A stretch of 35,330 nt of DNA, taken from Kitasatospora phosalacinea (GTDB lineage: Bacteria; Actinomycetota; Actinomycetes; Streptomycetales; Streptomycetaceae). The stretch spans positions 1-35,330 of the forward strand of contig NZ_JNYE01000090.1 of the NCBI RefSeq assembly GCF_000717185.1, in the 5' to 3' direction. Below the pieces are notes generated by a model. That model was not told the DNA's origin. It saw only the letters and a list, made by a program, of their open reading frames with translations, and did not search any database. Shown piece by piece: positions 18,032-26,339 of this stretch. The position numbers and the translations under genes are program-made. Every line of letters starts with the position of its first letter. The stretch's first letter is position 1.

Positions 18032-19285
18032 TCATGCCGTCCAGCTGGTCCCGCGCAGGGCGCGGCCGAGGGTGAGCGGGAGGAGCGCGGCGGCGAGGGC
18101 CGCGGCGAGCAGGAGCAGGACGGTCGGGGCCGGGATCCGGTCGAGCAGCAGGCCCGCGGTCATCGTGCCGAGCGGGAGGCCCGCCATCAGGAGGGTCATG
18201 GTGCCGGCCATCGCGCGGCCGCGCATCGCCTCGGGGACGCGCTGGAAGACCAGGACGTCCAGCATGACGCGCAGGGCGGGCACACCGAGCCCGGTCAGGG
18301 CGAGCGCGGCGAGGACCACCAGCGGGCCGGGCGCCGCCGCGGGGGCGGCGAAGGAGAGCACCGCGGCCCAGGCGACGACCAGCAGCAGGGCGCCGGGGCT
18401 CAGCAGGCGGTGCAGGCGGGAGACCAGCAGCGCGCCGAGCAGGCCGCCGACGGCCTCGCCGGTGAGGGCCAGGCCGATGCCCGCCTCGGAGGTGCCGTGG
18501 TCGCGGAGCAGGACCATGGCGGCGAGGAGCATCGCCGAGCCGGTGAGGTTGAGCGCGGCGACGACCAGCAGGGTGCCGCGCAGCATCCGGTTGGCGAACA
18601 GGTAGCGCAGGCCGGCGAACGCGGCGCCCCGCTCCTTGCCGCCCGCCCGCGCCCGCTCGTCCGGGCGGGAGTCGAAGCGGACGGCGACGCTCGCGCCGAG
18701 GGCGAGGCCGGAGGTGAGGACGGTGGCCAGGAAGGGCACGGCGGTGCCGAGGCCGAGCAGGAACCCGGCCAGCGGCGGGCCGGCCAGCGCGGCGCCGTTG
18801 ACCCGGAGTTCGTCCTGGGAGAGGGCCTGGCGGAGCTGCTCGGGCGGGACGACGACGCGCAGCGCGAGCATCCGGGCGGGGCCGCCGTAGGCCATGGTCG
18901 CGCCGATGGCGGCGGCGGCGAGCAGCGCGTGCGGGACGGTCAGCCGGTCGGCGGCCAGGGCGAGCGCGACGCTGAGCGCGGTGAGCAGCCGGACGGTGTC
19001 GGCCAGGACCAGGATCCGCCGCCGGTCGTGCCGGTCGGCGACCGTGCCGCCGTGCAGGCCGAACAGCACGGAGGCGCCGAACTGGACGGCGCCGAACGCC
19101 CCGGCCACCGTCGGGGAGCCGGTCATCGCGAGCAGCAGCAGCGGGTACGCGGTGTCGGCGAGGCAGGTGCCGAGCATCGCGGACGCGGAGCCGGCCCAGA
19201 GCGTCTGGAAGCGGCGGTTGCGGCGCAGCGGCACCGCGGCGGCCTCCGGTTCGAGCGTCGCGGTCGTCCCTCGTTCCTCGTTCAT
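18032..19285 (-). CDS. MFS transporter, 12-TMS efflux type
   Basis: A 417-aa major facilitator of the DHA3/MefA-like group (NreB-type): RNRRFQTLWAGSASAMLGTCLADTAYPLLLLAMTGSPTVAG opens helix 1-2. FGLHGGTVADRHDRRRILVLADTVRLL is the motif A loop, and VFQRVPEAMRGRAMAGTMTLLMAGLPLG is typical of the second half. ATG 19285 has GGCGGAGAC just upstream and is preferred to ATG 19321, which lies inside the operator. A divergent ArsR-like regulator and a long palindrome between the two genes suggest ligand-controlled efflux. The substrate is unknown. Confidence 0.88.
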   Translation of the reverse strand: MNEERGTTATLEPEAAAVPLRRNRRFQTLWAGSASAMLGTCLADTAYPLLLLAMTGSPTVAGAFGAVQFGASVLFGLHGGTVADRHDRRRILVLADTVRLLTALSVALALAADRLTVPHALLAAAAIGATMAYGGPARMLALRVVVPPEQLRQALSQDELRVNGAALAGPPLAGFLLGLGTAVPFLATVLTSGLALGASVAVRFDSRPDERARAGGKERGAAFAGLRYLFANRMLRGTLLVVAALNLTGSAMLLAAMVLLRDHGTSEAGIGLALTGEAVGGLLGALLVSRLHRLLSPGALLLVVAWAAVLSFAAPAAAPGPLVVLAALALTGLGVPALRVMLDVLVFQRVPEAMRGRAMAGTMTLLMAGLPLGTMTAGLLLDRIPAPTVLLLLAAALAAALLPLTLGRALRGTSWTA

Positions 19286-19310
19286 GTCTCCGCCCATGTT
19301 CACGACTCGG

Positions 19311-19338
19311 CAACCATTCACGTGTACGTGAATGGTTG
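19311..19338. promoter_or_regulatory. 28-bp palindromic operator between MFS and ArsR genes
   Basis: CAACCATTCACGT (19311-19323) and its perfect reverse complement (19326-19338) flank GT. The core TTCACGT-GT-ACGTGAA is the kind of dyad bound by ArsR/HTH_20 dimers. It is centred 40 bp from the MFS start codon and 76 bp from the regulator start, and probably controls both. Confidence 0.85.
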
Positions 19339-19400
19339 CACAGCCGAGAATAATTGCGCAAGCGTTGACGCTATGGCTGAATGTGAACGTGGTGGATCAG

Positions 19401-20006
19401 ATGAAGGAGCGCGAGGTCACGGACGTCGCGACGCTGAAGGCCCTGGCGGACCCGCTGCGACTGGCCGTCCTCGGGGTGCTGATGAAGCGCGACCCGGAGC
19501 CGGTGTCGGTGAAGGAGGTCGCCGCCGAGCTCGACGAGGCGCCGACCAAGCTGTACCGGCACGTCAAGCAGCTGGAGCAGACCGGGCTGGTGTACGTGGC
19601 GGAGACCCGGCTGGTCTCCGGGATCGTGGAGAGCCGCTACCGCTCGGCCCAGCAGTCACTGCGGCTGTCGCCGCAGGTCTTCGCGGAGGGTGGGGAGCAG
19701 CCGGCCGTGCTGGAGGCGGTGCTGGCCGCGATGGACCTGGTGCGCTCCGAGTTCCAGCGGCACTTCCTGTCCGGACGGATCGACATGTCCCCGGAGAAGC
19801 GGACCGGCAAGTTCGCGCACGCCACCCTCCGGCTCAGCCCGGAACGGCTGCGGCGGCTGCGCGAACGGATGAACGAGGCGCTGGACGAGGCGTTCGCGGA
19901 GGAGGACCACACCGGCCCGGACGCCGTCGAGGTGACCCTGTTCGCGCTGCTCTACGCGGTGGACCCGCCGGCGGAGGAGCAGGGCCCGGAGGAGGAGCAG
20001 GGCTAG
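19401..20006 (+). CDS. ArsR/HTH_20-type transcriptional regulator
   Basis: About 201 aa. The winged helix covers VATLKALADPLRLAVLGVLM, VKEVAAELDEAPTKLYRHVKQLEQTGLV and the wing VYVAETRLVSGIVESRYR. The remainder is helical and polar and ends with an acidic Glu-rich tail (PPAEEQGPEEEQG), without a recognisable metal-binding cysteine pair. A drug or lipid ligand is therefore more likely than a metal. The start is uncertain: ATG 19401 is chosen, but GTG codons at 19383, 19389 and 19392 are in frame. Its stop codon overlaps the disA stop codon on the other strand (shared CTAG at 20003-20006). Confidence 0.85.
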   Translation: MKEREVTDVATLKALADPLRLAVLGVLMKRDPEPVSVKEVAAELDEAPTKLYRHVKQLEQTGLVYVAETRLVSGIVESRYRSAQQSLRLSPQVFAEGGEQPAVLEAVLAAMDLVRSEFQRHFLSGRIDMSPEKRTGKFAHATLRLSPERLRRLRERMNEALDEAFAEEDHTGPDAVEVTLFALLYAVDPPAEEQGPEEEQG

Positions 20007-21109
20007 ACGTACCGCTCCAGGATCGAGGACTCGGCGAGCCGGGACAGCCCCTCGCGCACCGAGCGGGCCCGGGTCTCGCCGACGCCCTCGACGGTCTGCA
20101 GGTCGTCGATGGACGCGGCGAGCAGCTTCTGCAGGCCGCCGAAGTGGTCGACCAGGCGCTCGATGACGGTGTTGGGCAGCCGCGGCACCTTGGCCAGCAG
20201 CCGGTAGCCGCGCGGGGAGACCGCGGAGTCCAGCGACTCGGGGGTGCCGGTGTAGCCGAGCGCCTTGGCGACGGTCTGCAGGTCGAGCAGCTCGGCGTGG
20301 GTGAGCGCCTCCAGGTCGGCGAGCACCTCGGTGACGGTGCGGCCCTTCTTGGCCGCGCGGTCCGGGAAGTAGTCGCGCACGACGAGTTCGCGCTCCGGCT
20401 CGACGCCGGCGATCAGCTCGTCCAGCTGCAGCGAGAGCAGCCGGCCGTCGGTGCCGAGCTCCAGCACGTACCCGGCGATCTCGCCCGCGATCAGCCGGAC
20501 CATCTCCAGGCGCTGCACCACCGCCGAGACGTCCCGGACGGTGACCAGGTCCTCGATCTCCAGCGCGGACAGGGTGCCGGCCACCTCGTCGAGGCGGAGC
20601 TTGTAGCGCTCCAGGGTGGCCAGCGCCTGGTTGGCGCGGGACAGCACGGTGGTGGAGTCCTCCAGCACCCGGCGGGCGCCGTTGACGTAGATGGCGATCA
20701 GCCGCATCGAGTGCGAGACCGCGACCACCGGGTAGCCGGTCTGCCGGTTGACCCGCTCGGCGGTGCGGTGGCGGGTGCCGGTCTCGTCGGTGGGGATGTT
20801 CGCGTCCGGCATCAGGTGGACGCCCGCGCGCAGGATCTTGGCGTGGTCCTTGTCCAGGATCACCGCGCCGTCCAGCTTGCACAGCTCGCGCAGCCGGGTG
20901 GCGGTGAACTCGACGTCCAGCACGAAGCCGCCGGTGCACAGCGCGTCCACGCTCTTGTCGAAGCCGAGGACGATCAGGCCGCCGGTGTTGGCCCGGAGCA
21001 CCCGCTCCAGGCCGTCCCGCAGCGCCGTGCCCGGCGCGATCGCACTGAGGGAAGCCCGCAGCAGGGCCTCCTCGCGGGAGGACTTGTCCGCCCGGTCGAT
21101 GGCTGCCAC
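20003..21109 (-). CDS. disA: DisA diadenylate cyclase
   Basis: A 368-aa DNA-scanning enzyme that makes c-di-AMP from two ATP. The N-terminal DAC domain shows KLDGAVILD (D80-G81-A82) and GTRHRTAERV (R113-H-R-T-A-E118), both intact. A long helical spine (RANQALATLERYKLRLDEVAG...) follows, and the C-terminal helix-hairpin-helix domain includes LQTVEGVGETRARSVREGL for DNA binding. GTG 21109 has AAGGAG 5 nt upstream. It follows radA in the same direction after 121 nt, the conserved radA-disA pair in which RadA restrains DisA in other bacteria. A TAGACT in that gap may be a separate -10. c-di-AMP controls osmotic and K+ balance and spore germination in Streptomyces. Confidence 0.96.
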   Translation of the reverse strand: MAAIDRADKSSREEALLRASLSAIAPGTALRDGLERVLRANTGGLIVLGFDKSVDALCTGGFVLDVEFTATRLRELCKLDGAVILDKDHAKILRAGVHLMPDANIPTDETGTRHRTAERVNRQTGYPVVAVSHSMRLIAIYVNGARRVLEDSTTVLSRANQALATLERYKLRLDEVAGTLSALEIEDLVTVRDVSAVVQRLEMVRLIAGEIAGYVLELGTDGRLLSLQLDELIAGVEPERELVVRDYFPDRAAKKGRTVTEVLADLEALTHAELLDLQTVAKALGYTGTPESLDSAVSPRGYRLLAKVPRLPNTVIERLVDHFGGLQKLLAASIDDLQTVEGVGETRARSVREGLSRLAESSILERYV

Positions 21110-21230
21110 GTGACTCCTTGGGCCGACCCGAACCGTGTGCCGCGGCGGCCGACGGTCTGTCTGTTGTTGCTGCGAATGATGCCGATGAGCAGGTGAAGTC
21201 TAACTGCGTACGGCCGTGGCGGGGCGTGGG

Positions 21231-22763
21231 TCAGCCCAGTTCGTCCGAGTCGACCGGCTCCCAACCCGCCATCAGCTCCTCCGGGAAGGCCGGGACGGGG
21301 GACTGGGCGCGGGCCCGGGCGAGCGCCTGGGCGCCCGGATCGGCGGGCGTGCGGGCCGGCGGGGCGGCGTCCGCGCGGGGCTTCGAGCGGGAGCGGCGGC
21401 CCGGGATCGCCCGCAGCGCCTCGCCGATGTCGGCGACCTCCACCACCTTCATGCCCGCCGGGACCTTGCCCGGGTCCGGCGGGACGAGGGCGTGCGTGAA
21501 GCCGAGCCGGTGCGCCTCGGCGAGGCGGCGCTGCACGCCCGTCACCCGCCGCACCTCGCCCGCCAGGCCGACCTCGCCGATCGCCACCAGGTTGTTCGGC
21601 AGCGGCGTGTCGGTGGAGGAGGAGGCCACCGCCAGGGCGATCGCCAGGTCCGCCGAGGGCTCGGTGAGCTTCACGCCGCCGACCGTGGCCGTGTAGATGT
21701 CCTGCTTGCCGAGCTTCACGCCGCCGTGCCGCTCGACCACCGCCAGGATCATCGCGATCCGCGGCGACTCCAGGCCGGAGGTGGTGCGCCGCGGCGAGGG
21801 GATCTGCGAGTCGACCATCAGCGCCTGCACCTCGGCCACCAGCGGGCGCTTGCCCTCCAGCGTGACGGTCAGGCAGGTGCCGGGGACGGCCTTGTCGCGG
21901 CGGGTCAGGAACAGGCCGGACGGGTCGGCCAGGCCGACGATGCCCTCGTCGTGCAGCTCGAAGCAGCCGACCTCGTCGGTCGCGCCGTAGCGGTTCTTGA
22001 CGCCGCGGATCAGCCGCAGCCGGGCGTGCCGGTCGCCCTCGAAGGAGAGCACCACGTCCACCAGGTGCTCCAGCAGGCGGGGGCCGGCGATCTGGCCGTC
22101 CTTGGTGACGTGGCCGACCAGCAGGGTGGCCATGCCGCGCTCCTTGGAGGCGCGGATCAGCGCGCCCGCCACCTCGCGGACCTGGGCCGGGCCGCCGGGC
22201 GCACCGTCCAGCTCGGCGGAGGCCACGGTCTGCACCGAGTCCATGACCAGCAGCGAGGGGTTGACCGCCTCGACGTGGCCGAGGACCGCGCCCAGGTCCT
22301 GCTCGGCGGCGAGGTAGAGGTGGTCGGAGAGCGCGTTGATCCGGTCCGCCCGCAGCCGCACCTGGCCGGCGGACTCCTCTCCGGTGACGTACAGCGTGCG
22401 GTGCCGGTCGCTGGCGGCCTTCGCCGCGACGTCCAGCAGCAGCGTCGACTTGCCGACGCCGGGCTCGCCCGCGAGCAGCACCACGGCGCCCGGCACCAGG
22501 CCGCCGCCGAGCACCCGGTCCAGCTCCGGGACGCCGGTGGAGCGGGCGGTGGCCACCTGGCCGTCGACCTGCCCGATCGGCTTGGCGGGCGCGGAGACCG
22601 GCCCGGCCGCGGTCGTCCGGACCGGGACGGCGCCGTGCTCCTCCACCGTGCCCCAGGCGTTGCACTCGGTGCAGCGGCCGACCCACTTGAGCAGTTGGGC
22701 GCCGCACTCGGTGCAGCGGTACGAGGGGCGCGCCTTGGCGGTGGTCTTGGTACGGGCAGCCAT
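21231..22763 (-). CDS. radA: RadA DNA repair ATPase
   Basis: A 510-aa hexameric helicase-like ATPase aiding branch migration in homologous recombination. Zinc finger C17-TE-C20...C31-TE-C34, Walker A GEPGVGKST (99-107), the RadA signature KNRYG (family consensus KNRFG) and the Lon-like C-terminal domain (LAIALAVASSSTDTPLPNNLVAIGEVGLAGEVR) are all present. A Ser/Arg/Pro/Ala-rich tail ends the protein. ATG 22763 is chosen over the longer frame start at 22793 because TACCGT (22776-22771 on the minus strand) lies 7 nt before it, predicting a leaderless mRNA. It diverges from the sigma/BACON gene. Confidence 0.95.
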   Translation of the reverse strand: MAARTKTTAKARPSYRCTECGAQLLKWVGRCTECNAWGTVEEHGAVPVRTTAAGPVSAPAKPIGQVDGQVATARSTGVPELDRVLGGGLVPGAVVLLAGEPGVGKSTLLLDVAAKAASDRHRTLYVTGEESAGQVRLRADRINALSDHLYLAAEQDLGAVLGHVEAVNPSLLVMDSVQTVASAELDGAPGGPAQVREVAGALIRASKERGMATLLVGHVTKDGQIAGPRLLEHLVDVVLSFEGDRHARLRLIRGVKNRYGATDEVGCFELHDEGIVGLADPSGLFLTRRDKAVPGTCLTVTLEGKRPLVAEVQALMVDSQIPSPRRTTSGLESPRIAMILAVVERHGGVKLGKQDIYTATVGGVKLTEPSADLAIALAVASSSTDTPLPNNLVAIGEVGLAGEVRRVTGVQRRLAEAHRLGFTHALVPPDPGKVPAGMKVVEVADIGEALRAIPGRRSRSKPRADAAPPARTPADPGAQALARARAQSPVPAFPEELMAGWEPVDSDELG

Positions 22764-22770
22764 GCGGGCC

Positions 22771-22776
22771 ACGGTA
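22771..22776 (-). promoter_or_regulatory. -10 element of radA
   Basis: TACCGT read on the minus strand ends 7 nt before the radA ATG. The same hexamer at the same distance precedes the divergent gene at 22916. Confidence 0.5.
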
Positions 22777-22869
22777 GCGCCTCGCACCGACAACGCCCGG
22801 ACGTCACCCGAACGGCGTCAACCGGGCGAACAAGGAATCGGTCCTGTTACCCGAAAGAAGGACAAGCGG

Positions 22870-22908
22870 CCGAAACCTCCCGGGCAACGGGTTTCGGCTG
22901 CCTACCGT
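22870..22908 (+). promoter_or_regulatory. Promoter and inverted repeat of the sigma/BACON gene
   Basis: CCGAAACC (22870-22877) and GGTTTCGG (22890-22897) form a perfect 8-bp inverted repeat with a 12-bp spacer. TACCGT (22903-22908) is the -10, 7 nt before GTG 22916. The repeat covers the -35 position, so a regulator bound there would control the promoter. Confidence 0.65.
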
Positions 22909-22915
22909 CGTTCGG

Positions 22916-24652
22916 GTGACCACCGGCCAGCCCCACCCCGTCGACCCGTCCCCGGCACTCCGGGCGTACGGCGCGTGCGTCGACGGGCTGTTCACCTACT
23001 GCCTGTCCGTGCTCTGCGAGCACGAAGCCGCCACCGCGGCCGTCCTGGAAGTCCGCGACCTGGCCCAGCGCCACGGCGACCGGCTCGACGACCCGGCGCT
23101 GCTGCGCGCCTGGCTGTACGCGCTGGCCCGGCACCGCTGCCTGGCCCGGCTCGAAGGCGCGGCCGGGGAGGACGGCGCCCCCGCGGACGGGCCGCCCGGG
23201 CCCGGCACGGTCCGCGAGCGGCGGCGCGAACTCGCCTCGCTGGCCTGGCCGGAGGCGGCCGGCACCGACCCCGAGCAGCGCGAGGCGCTGGAGCTCGCGG
23301 TGCGGCACCGGCTGGACGGCGCCGAGGTCGCCGCCGTGCTCGGCCTGAGCACCGCGGCCGCGGCCGCGCTGCTGGACGCGGCGGGCGCCGAGGTCGGCCG
23401 GACCAGGACGGCCCTGCTGGTGCTCGGCGTCGGCTCCTGCCCGGAACTGGCGCAGCTCGGCGGCGTCGGCGCGGAGTCCTGGCGGGGCTGGGTGCTCGGC
23501 CCGGCGCTGCGCCGCGAACTGGTGCTGCACCTGGTGGAGTGCCCGACCTGCCGGGGCACCGCCGAGCGGGTCGCGGGCCAGCTCGGGCACGGTCTGGCCG
23601 GGCTGCCGGGCCTGCCGCTGCTGGCCGCGCCGGGACCGCTGCGCCCCGGCCGGGCGGCGCCCTCCGGCGGGACGGCGTTCCTGTCCGGCGCGGCGGCCGG
23701 GCGGCGGGTCGCGCAGGGCCCGGCCCAGCCGCGGTTCGACCAGCGCGGCTTCCCCCGGCACCGGATGCCCTCGGCGCCGCGCGGCACGGCGGTGCGGCAG
23801 CGGGTGGTGACCACGGGCGTGCTGGCGGCCGTGCTGGCCGCGCCGGTGGTGGCGCTGTGGAGCGCGCACCGGGGCGGCGGCGCCGAGGAGCAGGCCGCGG
23901 CGGTGTCCTCGGTGCGGGTCGACCCGACGGCGGCGCCCGGGCAGCGCGTCCCGGTGCCGGAGCCGACCGCGGTCGCGGGGCTGCCCCCGGCCGAGCGGGT
24001 CGCCGCGATGGAGCTGGCGGGCGCGGTGGCCGCAGAAACGTCCCTGCCGACGGTTCAGGGCCCCGCCGTGCCGGTGCCCTCGCCCGGTGCCGCGCCGCTC
24101 TCCAGCCCCGCGCTGACCCCCCAGCCCGGCCCGCCGCCGGCCGCCACCGCGAGCCTGACCGTGGAGGCCGGTGCGTACGGCAACCGCACCGTGCTGACGC
24201 TCACCAACTCCGGGGACGGGCCGCTGTCCTGGCACGCCGTGCTGGACGTGGACTGGCTGCGGCTCAGCCGGGACTCCGGCACCCTCGCCCCCGGCCAGCG
24301 GATCACCGTGACCGTCACGGTCGACGAGGCCCGCGCCCCGCAGTCCCGCTGGACGGCGCACCTGGCGCTGCCGCCGTCCGGCGCCGTGGTGACCCTGGAG
24401 GGCGGCAGCGACCACCGCGGCGTGCCCGACCCGGACCCGACGCCCTCCGGCAGTGCCACGCCGACCGCGACGCCCACGCCCACGCCCTCCGCGAGCGCCT
24501 CCGACCCGGCCGCGCCGAGCCCTTCGCCGTCGGCGTCCTCGTCCGCGCCGACGGAGCCGTCCCCCTCCGCGTCCGCGTCCTCGTCCGCTCCGGAGACCCC
24601 CGCCGACCCGTCCGCACCGGCCTCCGCACCGGCCTCCGCACCGTCGCCGTGA
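22916..24652 (+). CDS. Sigma-like/ZAS/transmembrane/BACON fusion protein
   Basis: A 578-aa membrane protein. Residues 10-80 look like a degenerate sigma-70 region 2 (VDGLFTYCLSVLCEHEAATA, LLRAWLYALARHRCLARLEG). Residues about 122-165 look like region 4 (REALELAVRHRLDGAEVAAVLGL). Residues 205-212 are HLVECPTC, an exact H-x3-C-x2-C as in ZAS zinc anti-sigma factors. One membrane helix (VVTTGVLAAVLAAPVVALW, about 295-315) is followed outside by a Pro/Ala-rich stalk. A BACON-like beta-sandwich (about 410-500, GDGPLSWHAVLDVDWLRLSRDSGTLAPGQ) and a Ser/Pro/Ala tail end the protein. I recall similar BACON proteins beside radA in Streptomyces. GTG 22916 follows a -10 at leaderless spacing. Confidence 0.75.
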   Translation: MTTGQPHPVDPSPALRAYGACVDGLFTYCLSVLCEHEAATAAVLEVRDLAQRHGDRLDDPALLRAWLYALARHRCLARLEGAAGEDGAPADGPPGPGTVRERRRELASLAWPEAAGTDPEQREALELAVRHRLDGAEVAAVLGLSTAAAAALLDAAGAEVGRTRTALLVLGVGSCPELAQLGGVGAESWRGWVLGPALRRELVLHLVECPTCRGTAERVAGQLGHGLAGLPGLPLLAAPGPLRPGRAAPSGGTAFLSGAAAGRRVAQGPAQPRFDQRGFPRHRMPSAPRGTAVRQRVVTTGVLAAVLAAPVVALWSAHRGGGAEEQAAAVSSVRVDPTAAPGQRVPVPEPTAVAGLPPAERVAAMELAGAVAAETSLPTVQGPAVPVPSPGAAPLSSPALTPQPGPPPAATASLTVEAGAYGNRTVLTLTNSGDGPLSWHAVLDVDWLRLSRDSGTLAPGQRITVTVTVDEARAPQSRWTAHLALPPSGAVVTLEGGSDHRGVPDPDPTPSGSATPTATPTPTPSASASDPAAPSPSPSASSSAPTEPSPSASASSSAPETPADPSAPASAPASAPSP

Positions 24653-24659
24653 CGGCCCG

Positions 24660-26339
24660 TCAGTCCGCCGCGGTGCGCTCGCCCGACAGCCAGCGCTCAC
24701 CGCGGGCCACGGCCTCCTCCAGCGAGGCGCCCAGGACGGGGTCGGCGGGAACGACTCCGTCCGGGCCGAGCGCCCCGGCCAGGCCGGTGTGCTCGGCGAG
24801 CCGGACGAAGGAGGGCTGCGCCCCGGCGACGATCAACCGTCCGCCGCGGGCGCCCAGCTCGTCGTCCTTCCGCCGCAGCAGCTTGACCATGCTGGACGAG
24901 GGCACGTCGGGAACGGTGCGCACCACCAGCACCAGCACCGCGGGCCCGTCCGGGGCCCGTGGCCAGTCGGCGTCGATCAGCGGGAGCTCGGCGAACAGGC
25001 TGGTGCCGCTGTAGGCGAGCACGGTGACCCGCCCGGCGGGCAGTTCGGCCGGGGGGTCGGCGAACTCCCAGCGCCCGTCCGCGGTGCGGGTGAGCGCGCA
25101 GAGCCTCGCCTGCCGGGACGCCTGGACGCAGTAGAGCAGCAGCGAGAGCACCGCGCCGAGGACGATCGCCCGCTGCAGCGGCAGCTGGGTGGTGCCCAGG
25201 AAGGTGACCGCCATCGCGGCGGCGGACAGCTTCGAGGTGCGCAGCACCAGCTCGACGTCGGGGACCTTGCCGACGATCAGCTCCCCGCCGACCACGATGA
25301 TCAGGCCGCCGATCACCGGCATCGGGATGTGCTCGGCCAGCGGGGCCAGCGCCAGCACGATCAGCGCCAGCCAGACGCCGGAGAACACGCCCGCCCAGCG
25401 GGTGCGGGCCCCGGCCGAGACGGCGACGCCGGTGCGCGACAGCGAGCCGCCGACCGGCAGCGACTGGAACAGCGAACCGGTGACGTTGGCCAGGCCCTGC
25501 GCGGTGAAGTCGCCGTTGACGCTGGACTTCGAGCCGTCCGGGTTGGGCACCGAGGGGCTGATCCCGGCGGCCTGGGCGAGCGCCACCAGGGCGATCGACA
25601 GCGCCCCGCCGAGCAGGTGCCAGGTGGCCGACCAGTCGGGGGCGGTGAAGTGCGGCAGCGCGGCGGGGATGTCGGCGATGCCGCCGACCAGGTCGACGTC
25701 GGTGCCCAGCAGCGCCACCCCGCAGCTGACCACCACCATCGCCACCAGCAGCGCCACCGTCCGCAGCCGCTCCACCGCGTGCGCGAGCGCCCACACCGCG
25801 ACGGTCGCCGCCGCCGTCAGCGTCGCGGCGAGCTCCCAGGAGCCGGCGTGCACCAGCCAGTCGCCGAGCTGCACCAGCTTGTTGTGGCCCTGCGGGTCGT
25901 ACCCGGTGGCGTCCTCCAGGACGCCGACCACGATCTGCAGCGCGATGCCGGTGGAGAAGCCCACCATGACCGCGTTGGAGACGAAGCTGAGCACCACACC
26001 CAGGCGCAGCACGCCCATCAGCAGCATCACCGCGCCGGACAGCAGGCCCAGCAGCGCCACGTTCCCGGTGTCCGCCGGGTCCAGCCCGGCGTCGCTCAGC
26101 ACGCTCTGCGAGGTCAGCGCGATCGCGCTGGTCAGCGTGGTGACCATCAGCACGGTGCGGGCGGCCAGCGAGCCGACGATCGCCGGGACGACCCCGGAGA
26201 ACAGGCCCGCGACCGGGTTGAACCCGGCGATCGACGCGTACGCCATGCCCTCCGGGATCGAGAACAGGCCGGTGACCAGGCCCGAGGTGACGTCGCTCGG
26301 CTTCGGCCGCCCCAGGGAGCGGGGGGACGGCAGCCGCAT
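24660..26339 (-). CDS. SulP-family anion transporter with STAS domain
   Basis: A 559-aa membrane transporter for sulfate, bicarbonate or related anions. Helix 1 region DVTSGLVTGLFSIPEGMAYASIAGFNPVAGLFSG is the family signature, with LMVTTLTSAIALTSQSVL and GGSLSRTGVAVSAGARTRWAG also typical. About 10-12 membrane helices cover residues 15-400. The C-terminal STAS domain (about 420-540) contains VLAYSGTSLFAELPLID and a RGGRLIVAGAQPSFVRLAEHTGL stretch. Its ATG overlaps the TGA of the upstream gene by one base, so it is translated by coupling as the last gene of a four-gene operon. The N-terminus is short compared with the 500-600-aa norm but complete. Confidence 0.9.
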   Translation of the reverse strand: MRLPSPRSLGRPKPSDVTSGLVTGLFSIPEGMAYASIAGFNPVAGLFSGVVPAIVGSLAARTVLMVTTLTSAIALTSQSVLSDAGLDPADTGNVALLGLLSGAVMLLMGVLRLGVVLSFVSNAVMVGFSTGIALQIVVGVLEDATGYDPQGHNKLVQLGDWLVHAGSWELAATLTAAATVAVWALAHAVERLRTVALLVAMVVVSCGVALLGTDVDLVGGIADIPAALPHFTAPDWSATWHLLGGALSIALVALAQAAGISPSVPNPDGSKSSVNGDFTAQGLANVTGSLFQSLPVGGSLSRTGVAVSAGARTRWAGVFSGVWLALIVLALAPLAEHIPMPVIGGLIIVVGGELIVGKVPDVELVLRTSKLSAAAMAVTFLGTTQLPLQRAIVLGAVLSLLLYCVQASRQARLCALTRTADGRWEFADPPAELPAGRVTVLAYSGTSLFAELPLIDADWPRAPDGPAVLVLVVRTVPDVPSSSMVKLLRRKDDELGARGGRLIVAGAQPSFVRLAEHTGLAGALGPDGVVPADPVLGASLEEAVARGERWLSGERTAAD

